This document shows positions 1 to 7,950 of a stretch of DNA of 52,433 nt, one piece after another. Both the position numbers and the translations under genes were made by a program. Origin of the DNA: Thermoguttaceae bacterium. Its GTDB lineage: Bacteria > Planctomycetota > Planctomycetia > Pirellulales > Thermoguttaceae. The stretch covers positions 1 to 52,433 of the forward strand of contig JAFZAL010000043.1 in the NCBI GenBank assembly GCA_017557195.1, in the 5' to 3' direction. Each line of letters starts with the position of its first letter. Position 1 is the stretch's first letter. Below the pieces are notes generated by a model. The model searched no databases. It saw only the letters and a list, made by a program, of their open reading frames with translations, and was not told the origin of the DNA.

Positions 1-666
1 GACCACGTCGTCATTCGCAACCTGATTGTTCAGGGATTTCAGCTTGACGGCATAGCGTTAGTCAACTCCGCAACCAACGTCGTTATAGAGCAATGCACCA
101 TTCGCGGCAACGCTCGCGCCGGCATGTCCGTTGGCTGGGGCAGCGACGTCAAAGTAAACCGAATTCTCACATGCGCTAACGCCTTTAGCGAAGTCCTCAC
201 CCTGCCCTACTCTCGCGTCAAACTTGAAAAGTCCAGACTGACCGGCGATTACGGCAAGCCTTGGGTAGATCAGTCCGGTACGGAACACGGATCTGCCGCG
301 CTGTTTTCCAATAACGGAAAATGGATAACCCCGAAGGATCTTCGTCCTGACCTGTCTCCACTGCCCGACGCGCAAGACGCCGTTAAAGAGTTTGAGGACG
401 ACGAAGACGCTGAAGATACCGACAACGCCGCCGATGACGCTGTAGACGATTCCGATAACGATGACGCGTTCAGCCTTGATGACGACGATTCCGACAACGC
501 TGCTGTCAAAGACGATTCCGATAACGATGACGACGATTTCGGACTCGGCGGCGACGATTCCAGTAAAGACGAAGACAATCCGTTCGACGAAGAAAAGAAC
601 GACTTTGGTTCTGTCAAAGAAGACGATTCGGAAGACGATTCCGACAATCCCTTTGATCTGGAATAG
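1..666 (+). CDS. Right-handed beta-helix protein with acidic C-terminal tail (5' partial)
   Basis: The reading frame is open from base 1, so the gene starts upstream of the window. The first ~100 residues show the short valine/isoleucine-rich rungs of a right-handed parallel beta-helix (VVIRNLIVQG, NVVIEQCTIRGNARAG), a fold common in exported carbohydrate-active or surface proteins. From about residue 125 to the stop the protein becomes a very acidic, low-complexity tail of D, E, S and N with repeated DDSDNDD-type units, possibly calcium-binding or a surface spacer (inference). No catalytic residues can be assigned from this fragment. The acidic codons create a long serine-rich shadow frame on the other strand. 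Function beyond an exported beta-helix is unknown. Confidence 0.75.
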   Translation, partial: DHVVIRNLIVQGFQLDGIALVNSATNVVIEQCTIRGNARAGMSVGWGSDVKVNRILTCANAFSEVLTLPYSRVKLEKSRLTGDYGKPWVDQSGTEHGSAALFSNNGKWITPKDLRPDLSPLPDAQDAVKEFEDDEDAEDTDNAADDAVDDSDNDDAFSLDDDDSDNAAVKDDSDNDDDDFGLGGDDSSKDEDNPFDEEKNDFGSVKEDDSEDDSDNPFDLE

Positions 667-705
667 CGTCTGTTACATTTCCACGACCCCACCCCCTCCC
701 CGCCC

Positions 706-1977
706 ATGAAATTTACTTCTTTCCTTGCTGTTGGCATAACCGCGCTTCTTCTCGGGGCGGGGGTTTCCTACTATACGATTAGCAACCAAACAAACGCCAA
801 ACTGTCTGACAAGGCTTTTTTGGAAAAGCAGCTCAAAAGTTTGTCCTCCGAGGATAAAAAAGACACAACGAGGCGGTTGCCAATCGTTCGCGTCGCGCCA
901 GCGGAAATGTCGGACATTTCAGACGAACAGCTCTTTGACGGGCGACTGGTAGAGATTCAAAAAGTCGTGCTCGCCTCTGAGGTTTCCGGGCTGATAAATG
1001 AAATGACCGTCGAGGTGGGCGATAAAGTTCAGGCGAAAGATACGCTCATCGTTGGCGTCGATGCAACGTGGCTCAACATAGCGCTCATTCAGGCGCAGCG
1101 GCAAAAGGAATTTGACCGCGTCAACATGACGCTGCAAAAAGCAGAGCTTAATCGTCTGGAACGATTGCGAGAACGTCAGGCTGGGGTTGTTACAGACAGC
1201 GAGCTGGAAAAGCAAACGGCGTTAGCGGAAGAAGCCGTTGCGAAGTACAAGCTCTCCGAGGCGATGGAAAACGAGATTCAGGAAAAGCTGAACCGAACCA
1301 AAATCTACGCCCCGTTTAACGGCGCGATTATTAACAAACTCACAGAGTTGGGCGCGTACGTTTCGCCCGGTACGCCGCTGGTTGAAATCGTTTCAGACGG
1401 TCAGGCGGACGCTCTGTTCCACATCAACGAGAATTTTATTCAGCGCATTCACATCGGCGACCCGCTCCCGATTTACGTTCCTGCGGTTGACAAAACCGTT
1501 AACGGGGAAATCGTCTCAATCGTCCCTTACGGGTCAACGGCAGCGCGATCGTTCCCTGTCCGCATTCGCATTGACGATCAAGACGGACTTCTGAAAATCG
1601 GCATGAGCGTTCAATGTACGCTGGAAACAACGGAAAAAGCGCAGCGGCTTACCGTTCCCCGCGACGCCGTCTTGCAAAAGCCGGGCGAGAACACCGTTTG
1701 GGTCGTTCAAAAAGAGTCCGATGGCGCATTTCGCGTTACTCCCGTTCCCGTCTACATTCACGCCAGAGCAAACGCTATCCTTGCCGTTCGACCCGCGACC
1801 GAAGCCGGAGAGAAAATTCTCGTTCCCGGCGCGCTGGCAATTATCGAAGGCGCCGAACGCCTCATGCCCGGTCAGGAAGTTGAACTCAAAGAGATCAACC
1901 CTGAACTGTTAAAAGACCTGCCCACCGCCGGCGGCATGCAGTCGTTTACGCACGAGAAGGAAGGCAGTAGGCAATAG
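706..1977 (+). CDS. RND-type periplasmic adaptor subunit (HlyD/AcrA family)
   Basis: A 423-residue membrane fusion protein. An N-terminal signal-anchor (residues ~4-25) is followed by a barrel-sandwich half-motif (VLASEVSGLINEM, then VGDKVQAKDTL), an alpha-helical hairpin (~125-200), the returning half-motif (IYAPFNGAIINKLTELGAYV) and a beta-barrel with membrane-proximal domain. Such proteins bridge an inner-membrane pump to an outer-membrane channel. No pump gene directly follows; the next gene is an acyltransferase 16 bases downstream, and the nearest RND pump lies on the opposite strand with its own adaptor. The last four codons (GSRQ, stop) are made from a heptamer repeat array, suggesting the 3' end was rewritten by repeat expansion. 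The start has little Shine-Dalgarno signal. Confidence 0.88.
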   Translation: MKFTSFLAVGITALLLGAGVSYYTISNQTNAKLSDKAFLEKQLKSLSSEDKKDTTRRLPIVRVAPAEMSDISDEQLFDGRLVEIQKVVLASEVSGLINEMTVEVGDKVQAKDTLIVGVDATWLNIALIQAQRQKEFDRVNMTLQKAELNRLERLRERQAGVVTDSELEKQTALAEEAVAKYKLSEAMENEIQEKLNRTKIYAPFNGAIINKLTELGAYVSPGTPLVEIVSDGQADALFHINENFIQRIHIGDPLPIYVPAVDKTVNGEIVSIVPYGSTAARSFPVRIRIDDQDGLLKIGMSVQCTLETTEKAQRLTVPRDAVLQKPGENTVWVVQKESDGAFRVTPVPVYIHARANAILAVRPATEAGEKILVPGALAIIEGAERLMPGQEVELKEINPELLKDLPTAGGMQSFTHEKEGSRQ

Positions 1978-1991
1978 GCAGTAGGCAGTAG
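1963..1991 (+). repeat. Short tandem heptamer array, GGCARTA x4
   Basis: Four 7-base units (GGCAGTA, GGCAATA, GGCAGTA, GGCAGTA) plus a final G. The first two encode the final GSRQ and stop of the adaptor gene, and the array ends 2 bases before the ATG of the acyltransferase. The same motif recurs at 44221-44242 at the end of an unrelated gene. Confidence 0.9.
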
Positions 1992-1993
1992 CG

Positions 1994-2731
1994 ATGAAAA
2001 TCAAAAACCCGTTTCTGCTGAAGTTGGGCGGATACCTTGTATTTGCGTTCTCTCGAATGTGGATGTCAACTATAAGAATGCGCGGATGGTTACCAGACGT
2101 CAATCTCGACCCCGCTCTTCCGGACGAGGATCCGGAACATCCCCGACGAAGAATCTATCTGTTTTGGCACGAATACATTCTCTTTCCGTTTTATCTGCGG
2201 GGCGGGTGTCATCTGACGATGCTTTTATCTCAGCACGCCGACGCAACGATACTGTATCACGCCGCCATGTTGGCGGGGTTCGGGGTGGTTCGCGGCTCGT
2301 CTCGACGCGGAGCAACCGGGGCGTTAAAGGAGATGATGGAAGTTTCCAAAGAGCGGGAACATCTAACCATCACGCCGGACGGACCGCGCGGACCGCGAAG
2401 AACGCTGGCGCCTGGCGCCGTCTTTTTGGCGTCACAGCTGCAAATGCCGATCGTTCTGATGGGTTACGCCTACGATCGTCCACACCGATTCAACAGCTGG
2501 GACAGATTCGCCCTGCCCCGTCTGTTCTCTCGAGGCAGAACTGTGTTCAGCGAAGAGATTATGATTCCGCCCAATCTGACCAAAGAGCAAATTGAGGAGT
2601 ATCGGCAAGCGCTGGAAAAGCGTCTTAACGAACTGACCGAAGACGCCGAACGCTGGGCGGAATCCGGCGAAAAGCGTGAAGGAGAACATGCCTTGAAACG
2701 CGGCAAATACGGCAAAATCAAATACGAGTAA
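1994..2731 (+). CDS. Lysophospholipid acyltransferase family protein (DUF374-like)
   Basis: A 245-residue protein matching the DUF374 branch of the LPLAT/PlsC superfamily, thought to transfer acyl chains to lipid A-like or phospholipid acceptors at the inner membrane. Visible family marks are an N-terminal hydrophobic segment, FWHEYILFPFY near residue 57, the FGVVRGSSRRGATGAL block (~95-110) and the TPDGPRGPRRTLAPG block (~130-145); the last two are the hallmark acceptor/acyl-donor region of DUF374. The C-terminal ~45 residues are charged and helical. The gene is separated from the adaptor gene only by the heptamer array, so the two are probably cotranscribed. Confidence 0.87.
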   Translation: MKIKNPFLLKLGGYLVFAFSRMWMSTIRMRGWLPDVNLDPALPDEDPEHPRRRIYLFWHEYILFPFYLRGGCHLTMLLSQHADATILYHAAMLAGFGVVRGSSRRGATGALKEMMEVSKEREHLTITPDGPRGPRRTLAPGAVFLASQLQMPIVLMGYAYDRPHRFNSWDRFALPRLFSRGRTVFSEEIMIPPNLTKEQIEEYRQALEKRLNELTEDAERWAESGEKREGEHALKRGKYGKIKYE

Positions 2732-2742
2732 CGATAAGTGAG

Positions 2743-2762
2743 CCGGGGCGCGTAAGCCCCGG
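2743..2762. terminator. Hairpin between converging genes
   Basis: CCGGGGC (2743-2749) pairs with GCCCCGG (2756-2762) around a 6-base loop, with an outer GTGAG/CTCAC pairing (2738-2742/2767-2771). It lies in the 42-base gap between the acyltransferase and the RND pump gene and could end transcription from both sides. It lacks a clear T-run. Confidence 0.55.
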
Positions 2763-2773
2763 AATTCTCACTC

Positions 2774-5700
2774 TCACTCCGCCGCGACTTCCGGTTCCGC
2801 TTCTAAATTGTCGTTGTGAATGAGCATGCGGCGAATGTTGATTCCCATAAGCTTTAATCCGTCAATGTAGTACGAGTACAAAACCGGAATAAAGAACAGA
2901 ACCAAAATGAGCGACGACATAACGCCGCCGGAAATGGTCAGCGCCATCGGGATTAACATCTGCGCCTGCAGCGACGTCTCCGTAATCAACGGGAGCAGAC
3001 CTCCGACGGTCGTTACGGACGTCAGCATGACAGACGTAAATCGCCGCTGACCGACGTTCATCAGCGCGTCGTGTAACGGTTCCCCGGACTCAATCGCCCG
3101 ATTCAAAAAGTCAATCAGAACAATCGAGTCGTTGACGACAATGCCGCTCAAAGCCACCATGCCGAAAAGGCTGAACTGTGACAGCGGCTGTCCGAACGCT
3201 GCGTGAATAAACACCGCGCCGATAACGCCAAAGGGAATAATCGCCAGAATCAGCAGCGGCTGAACGTAGGACTTGAACTCCAGCGACAGGATTATATACA
3301 TGGCAAACATCGCGACGACAAATCCAACGAGCATACTGCTTATGGACTCGTTTTTCATATCCTCGTGTCCCTCCCATCGGACTTTTACGCCAGGATACTT
3401 GCTCATCAATTGAGGCAAAAACTGCGCCTTGAGTTGGGACGTAATATTCTGAGCGTTCGCCTTGCCTTCCTCGACGTCCGCGGAGACGGTGATTGACCGC
3501 ATTTGGGAATGGCGGGAAATGGTCGTGTAGCCGCGCTTGACTTCAATGTCAGCAATCTCCGTAATCGGATACTCGACGCCGTCGTTACCGCGAACGCGAA
3601 CTTCGTCAAAGTCCGCCAGACTTCGACGATCTTCTCGCGGATAGCAAACCATCAGCTTAACTTCGTGACGTCCGCGCTGAAGTCGTTCCACTTCCGCGCC
3701 GTAATATGCCGCGCGCATTGTCTCCGCCAATTGCTGCGGGTGAATCCCCAGCGACTTGGCGTGTTCTTTAATTGTCAACTGGAATTCCCATTTGCCGGGA
3801 ACGTCCGAGTCCGTAATGTCGATAACGCCATCGTATGTAGCAAGATGTTTTTTGGCTTCTTCGACAGCGGCTTCGAGTTTTTCGTAGTCTTCCGCCTTCG
3901 CGACGAGCATGAATTCAATCGCGCCGCCGGGCGGACCAAACGCCTGAGAGGTAAATTCCACTTCGTCCGCGCCGGGAATGACGCCAACGGCTTCGCGCCA
4001 TCGGTCGGAAATTTCCATGCTGGAAATCGTTCGGTTGTCTCCGGAAACCAGTTCAACCTGAACGCCGCCGGTATGACCGCTTCCGCCGCCGGAACTGCCG
4101 CCCATGTTGTGTCCTCGAGACTGAAGCGTCGTGCCGACAACTCTAAACGAACGCACCGCAACGGGTTCTTTGGTTTTCTCGTACTCGTCTGCAACTTCCC
4201 AAAACTTCTGTTCCATCAGCTTTGTCCAGTAGTCGGTAACCTCCGCCGGGGTGCCGTTGGGGAACTTAACCGTCGCCTGAACTTCGTTGCCATCAGTCTT
4301 CGGGAAGAAGACGTACGGAATCGTTCCCGACCAAACCAGACCAAACGTAAAAAGAAGCAGGGAAATCAGACCGGCGCAGAAAATGCTTCGATTCAATAAA
4401 GTCCAATGCAAACACGGCGCGTAAATGCGCTTGATAAACCACTGCAATCCGCCCATGGCGTACTTATTGCACTTTAACACGACCGCCGGAACCCATGCAA
4501 AAATATACAGGTAATGATACAGGAACGTAAAGATTATATTTTTACGATGTGACAGATGGCACGGCAGAATGGTTACACATTCAAACATCGACGCCAACAG
4601 CATGGTAATCATTACCATTGGAATCGAGAATACAATCTTTCCCATGATCCCGGAGATGAACAGCAGCGGCAAAAAGGCGACGATTGTCGTTAGCAAAGAC
4701 GTTGTAATACTGGGAATAACCTCTGTAATGCCGTCGACCGAGGCGTTAAACCAGTCCTTGCCCATGTCGTGATGCCGGAATATATTTTCCCCGGCGACAA
4801 TCGCGTCGTCTGTTACAATTCCCAGCGCCATGATAAATCCGAACGTGGAAATCATGTTCAACGTCTGTCCGGATCCGTACATGTACAGGCAGGTTAAGCA
4901 GATGGAAAACGGCAGACCCATCGCGACCCAAAACGCCAGCTTGAGGTCAAGGAAAACCGCCAGGAGAACAAAAATAATCGTCAAGCCCTGCAGCCCATTG
5001 GTCGCCAGCAATTCAAGTCGGGAACGAACTTCTTCCGAACGGTCGCCCCAGGTTATCATCGTATACCCTTCGGGCAATTCCCCCGGCTGCTGCTTCTTTT
5101 TTACCCAGGCGCGAAGCGTGTCGACCATGGCAATAAGATCTTCGGTCGAGTTTCTCAGTACGCCCAAAGCAATGCAAGGACGCCCGGCAGGAACGGTTTT
5201 TGCATCTGGATTTTCAGCGTTCTTCTCCGGCGTATAGACCGTAGCCAGAGCCGGGCCGTCGGTAAACTCGTCACGAACGTATCCGATGTCTTCCAGCGTC
5301 AAAACGGCGCCCGCCTCGTCTGTAATAACAGGGAGCTTTTCGATGCCTTCCGCCGTATACCGCCGGTTGTCTGTACGAACGTTGATTTCAACAGACGGAG
5401 CGCGAATCGTACCGCCCGGCGTTTGACAGTTTTCCGCCCGGACTGTTTTGGCAATCGCGTCCAGCGACGTCCCGTAAGCGCGAAGCGTGTTCTCTGATAT
5501 TTCGACGTCAATCTGATAATCCTTCGTACCAACCAGGTTGACCATAGAGATTCTCGGAAGTTGAATCAATTCCTGACGCAGGTCTTCCGCCAACTCTCGC
5601 AGAGCCAGTGTGTTTTCTACAGACGACCCCTCCGGACCGATCAGCCCGATGGAGAAAATCGTTTCCTGCATCTTGGCGCGCTGAACGACCGGGTCTTCCG

Positions 5701-6070
5701 CCAATTCCGGGAACGACGGGATTCGGTCAACCGCTTCTCGAACTTCGTTTAACGTTCGATCCACGTTTTTAACGCTGTTGAGCAGTTCCAGCGTTACCAT
5801 GCCCATGCCTTCGCTGGCGGACGACGTCATCTTCTTCACGCCTTCAATCGATTGCAAATACTCCTCGATTTTCTGGCAGATGCCGTTTTCCACTTCCTCT
5901 GGCGTAGCGCCGGGATACGGAACCTGAACCATAATCGTTTCGACGTCGAAGTTCGGAAACGATTCTCGCTGTAACGACAGAGCGGCGTAAGTTCCAACGC
6001 CCAGGACGACAATCATGACGATGTTCATCGCAGGGGTGTTGGAAATAATCCAACGAAAGATATTTTTCAT
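2774..6070 (-). CDS. RND efflux pump, AcrB/HAE1-like permease
   Basis: A 1098-residue inner-membrane proton-driven transporter of the AcrB/MexB superfamily. It opens with the usual cytoplasmic start and TM1, then the porter-domain signature ESFPNFDVETIMVQVPYPGA. TM4 carries GIVTDDAIVAGENIFRHH, the conserved acidic proton-relay pair. The second half repeats the plan with SLEFKSYVQPLLI and GIVVNDSIVLIDFLNRA. Length is normal for the family. A Gly/Ser-rich stretch (MGGSSGGGSGHTGG) sits in the second periplasmic porter loop. The start ATG overlaps the adaptor stop by 4 bases (ATGA), so pump and adaptor are translationally coupled. Substrate cannot be told; TM4 looks like hydrophobe/drug exporters rather than metal exporters. 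Confidence 0.95.
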   Translation of the reverse strand: MKNIFRWIISNTPAMNIVMIVVLGVGTYAALSLQRESFPNFDVETIMVQVPYPGATPEEVENGICQKIEEYLQSIEGVKKMTSSASEGMGMVTLELLNSVKNVDRTLNEVREAVDRIPSFPELAEDPVVQRAKMQETIFSIGLIGPEGSSVENTLALRELAEDLRQELIQLPRISMVNLVGTKDYQIDVEISENTLRAYGTSLDAIAKTVRAENCQTPGGTIRAPSVEINVRTDNRRYTAEGIEKLPVITDEAGAVLTLEDIGYVRDEFTDGPALATVYTPEKNAENPDAKTVPAGRPCIALGVLRNSTEDLIAMVDTLRAWVKKKQQPGELPEGYTMITWGDRSEEVRSRLELLATNGLQGLTIIFVLLAVFLDLKLAFWVAMGLPFSICLTCLYMYGSGQTLNMISTFGFIMALGIVTDDAIVAGENIFRHHDMGKDWFNASVDGITEVIPSITTSLLTTIVAFLPLLFISGIMGKIVFSIPMVMITMLLASMFECVTILPCHLSHRKNIIFTFLYHYLYIFAWVPAVVLKCNKYAMGGLQWFIKRIYAPCLHWTLLNRSIFCAGLISLLLFTFGLVWSGTIPYVFFPKTDGNEVQATVKFPNGTPAEVTDYWTKLMEQKFWEVADEYEKTKEPVAVRSFRVVGTTLQSRGHNMGGSSGGGSGHTGGVQVELVSGDNRTISSMEISDRWREAVGVIPGADEVEFTSQAFGPPGGAIEFMLVAKAEDYEKLEAAVEEAKKHLATYDGVIDITDSDVPGKWEFQLTIKEHAKSLGIHPQQLAETMRAAYYGAEVERLQRGRHEVKLMVCYPREDRRSLADFDEVRVRGNDGVEYPITEIADIEVKRGYTTISRHSQMRSITVSADVEEGKANAQNITSQLKAQFLPQLMSKYPGVKVRWEGHEDMKNESISSMLVGFVVAMFAMYIILSLEFKSYVQPLLILAIIPFGVIGAVFIHAAFGQPLSQFSLFGMVALSGIVVNDSIVLIDFLNRAIESGEPLHDALMNVGQRRFTSVMLTSVTTVGGLLPLITETSLQAQMLIPMALTISGGVMSSLILVLFFIPVLYSYYIDGLKLMGINIRRMLIHNDNLEAEPEVAAE

Positions 6071-7482
6071 AGGACGTTCACCTTGTCCCCTTCTGCCGGC
6101 GACGCCAGCGGCGAAATAACCACCTTGTCAGTCGCGGTAACTCCCTGTGAATCCGCATAGAAAATAACGCCTTCGTCTGTTACAGTCGCAACGCGAATTC
6201 GATATTCCCGCAGCGTACCGTCCGTCGCCGTCCAGATTTTGTTTCCCGGCAGCAAGGCGCGTTCCGGCGCGCTGTAAAGCGGGATCTCCGGCTTGGCGTG
6301 AACGACAATTGTAACATACATTCCCGCCAGCAGAGTCGGCGGAGGCGTTTGAATCAACGGCGTTTTCTTCGCTTTCTTCTCTCTCTCCAACGCCTCTTTA
6401 TCGACTGTTCCCAAAGACGTGTCGGTCGTATGAATGACGTAGGAATCAAACTGAACGTCCGTCGGGTCGTCGATTGTAACGCGGCAGAGCATCATACGGG
6501 TTTTCGGATCTAAAGACCCGCTGTCGGACGTTGTCAGCCGTCCCTTCCAGCTCCATCGCTGACCGTCGAGTTCGTAATAAACCGTAGCGTCCGTCGGGGC
6601 GAAATCAAAGCCGCGCATAGCAGGCTCGTCAGAAGATTCGGCGTTCTCGCTGTTAGCGCTCGACGCCCACAGCCAGGACATCTGCTTCATGTGCAAAAAG
6701 CACTGAATTTCCAACTTGGACGTATCGAGAATAGACGCGACCACCGATCCCTTTTGAACATACGTGTTAACCTCAAAATTATGTGACTTGACAACGCCGT
6801 CGATGGGGGCGACGATTTTCGTTCGCTTCAAATTGAGCTGCGCCTGTTCCAGATTCGCCTCTTTTTGCGCGTGAACGGACTTCAGACGAATCAGTTGGCG
6901 CTCGTACAGCCGCAGCGCGTTTTCCTGCTTGACCAGCGACTCGCGCCCATTCAAAACCGACGTCCGAACCGTATCCAGCTCGCTGGCGGAATAGACGCCC
7001 GGCGTTGTAACAGATTCGTATCGCGCCAGCTCACGCTCCTTGATTTCCAGCTGGCTTTTCGAGATGTCGACTTCCCTTTGCGTACTTTCGATCTGAACTT
7101 CCATCTCGTGAATCGACGCCTCCGCCTGAGCCGTTTCCTCCGTCAGCTGACGAACCGAAAGCTCATAATCCACCGGGTCAATTTCCAGCAAGACCTCGCC
7201 CTTGCGAACGTACTTGCCCGCTCGCGCCTTTTCAGACTTAAACTTGACAATCCCCGAGACTTCCGGCGCAATATCCAAAGCGCGGTACGGAATCACCTGC
7301 CCGTCGACGGTGAAGTCAATTCCGCCCTCATGCGGCTTAACCGGCGCGGTCTGAACTGTGTTCATCGCCTGCGGCGGCGCCGGACGCTGTTGAATGGGAA
7401 CAGGCCGAAGGAAAAACGCAACAAACGCCGCCGTTGCAATAATCATTCCGAGGGAAATCAGGATTCGGATAACTCTTTTCAT
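6067..7482 (-). CDS. RND-type periplasmic adaptor subunit
   Basis: A 471-residue membrane fusion protein, first gene of the two-gene operon with the pump. An N-terminal anchor (residues ~5-26) precedes a proline-rich linker, the first lipoyl half (ALDIAPEVSGIVKFKSEKARAGKYVRKG), a long helical hairpin (~105-220), the second lipoyl half (TKIVAPIDGVVKSHNFEVNTYVQ) and beta-barrel domains. An acidic/serine-rich insertion (NSENAESSDEPA) lies in the beta-barrel region. It would dock the pump onto an outer-membrane channel; a TolC-like gene occurs far away at 44548. No strong Shine-Dalgarno is seen before the ATG. Confidence 0.93.
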   Translation of the reverse strand: MKRVIRILISLGMIIATAAFVAFFLRPVPIQQRPAPPQAMNTVQTAPVKPHEGGIDFTVDGQVIPYRALDIAPEVSGIVKFKSEKARAGKYVRKGEVLLEIDPVDYELSVRQLTEETAQAEASIHEMEVQIESTQREVDISKSQLEIKERELARYESVTTPGVYSASELDTVRTSVLNGRESLVKQENALRLYERQLIRLKSVHAQKEANLEQAQLNLKRTKIVAPIDGVVKSHNFEVNTYVQKGSVVASILDTSKLEIQCFLHMKQMSWLWASSANSENAESSDEPAMRGFDFAPTDATVYYELDGQRWSWKGRLTTSDSGSLDPKTRMMLCRVTIDDPTDVQFDSYVIHTTDTSLGTVDKEALEREKKAKKTPLIQTPPPTLLAGMYVTIVVHAKPEIPLYSAPERALLPGNKIWTATDGTLREYRIRVATVTDEGVIFYADSQGVTATDKVVISPLASPAEGDKVNVL

Positions 7483-7950
7483 AATATCAGTTTGTAAATA
7501 TGAGACAGGGATTTTTCGGTCCGTCTCCGGGAAAACATAGGAAACGATTTAATTATCCTTTATTATAGCTAAAAAATGGAAATAATTCAAGGGAAAAACC
7601 GAGGAATTGGTATAAAATAGGGAAAATGCGAACTCTTTAACAACTCAATCGGCCCATTCGCCTTTTCGCCCAACGTCTCTAACATACTATTCGATTGAAA
7701 GTTTGTTATTGTTCATTAATAATTACAAAACAGGAAGAAATATTGCAGAGTTTTTGGAAAAATGAAGAAAAAATGGAAAAAAAGAGAAAAAAGTTTTGGC
7801 TTATTTGGCAAGTTCCGTACCTGTCAGCAAGGGGGCTTCCAAGGAACAGAACTTGCCAAAATATGAACTGAATATTGTGATCTTAGCAAAAAAGGCTCTC
7901 TTAATTGCCAACATAAACTGGAGAAATGCTAATTGCTTCCTCCACAAACT
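7483..7950. other. Intergenic region between RND operon and defence-like operon
   Basis: About 470 bases with no credible gene. The left part must contain the minus-strand RND promoter, which I cannot pinpoint. The middle (7740-7800) is purine-rich on the plus strand (runs of A). The right part holds the large inverted repeat listed separately. No tRNA, repeat array or attachment-like duplication was seen here. Confidence 0.6.
7804..7860 (-). terminator. Large inverted repeat, candidate terminator of the 12-gene operon
   Basis: TTTGGCAAGTTC (7804-7815) is the exact reverse complement of GAACTTGCCAAA (7849-7860), separated by 33 bases. On the minus strand the stem is followed by T-rich DNA (complement of the A-runs at 7765-7797), which fits a terminator about 90 bases past the last stop of the operon. 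The wide loop is unusual for an intrinsic terminator, so a protein-binding site is an alternative. Confidence 0.45.

Noticed and set aside
3503..4399. 298-residue plus-strand open frame inside the RND pump gene
   Set aside because: Antisense shadow of a well-supported 1098-residue transporter.
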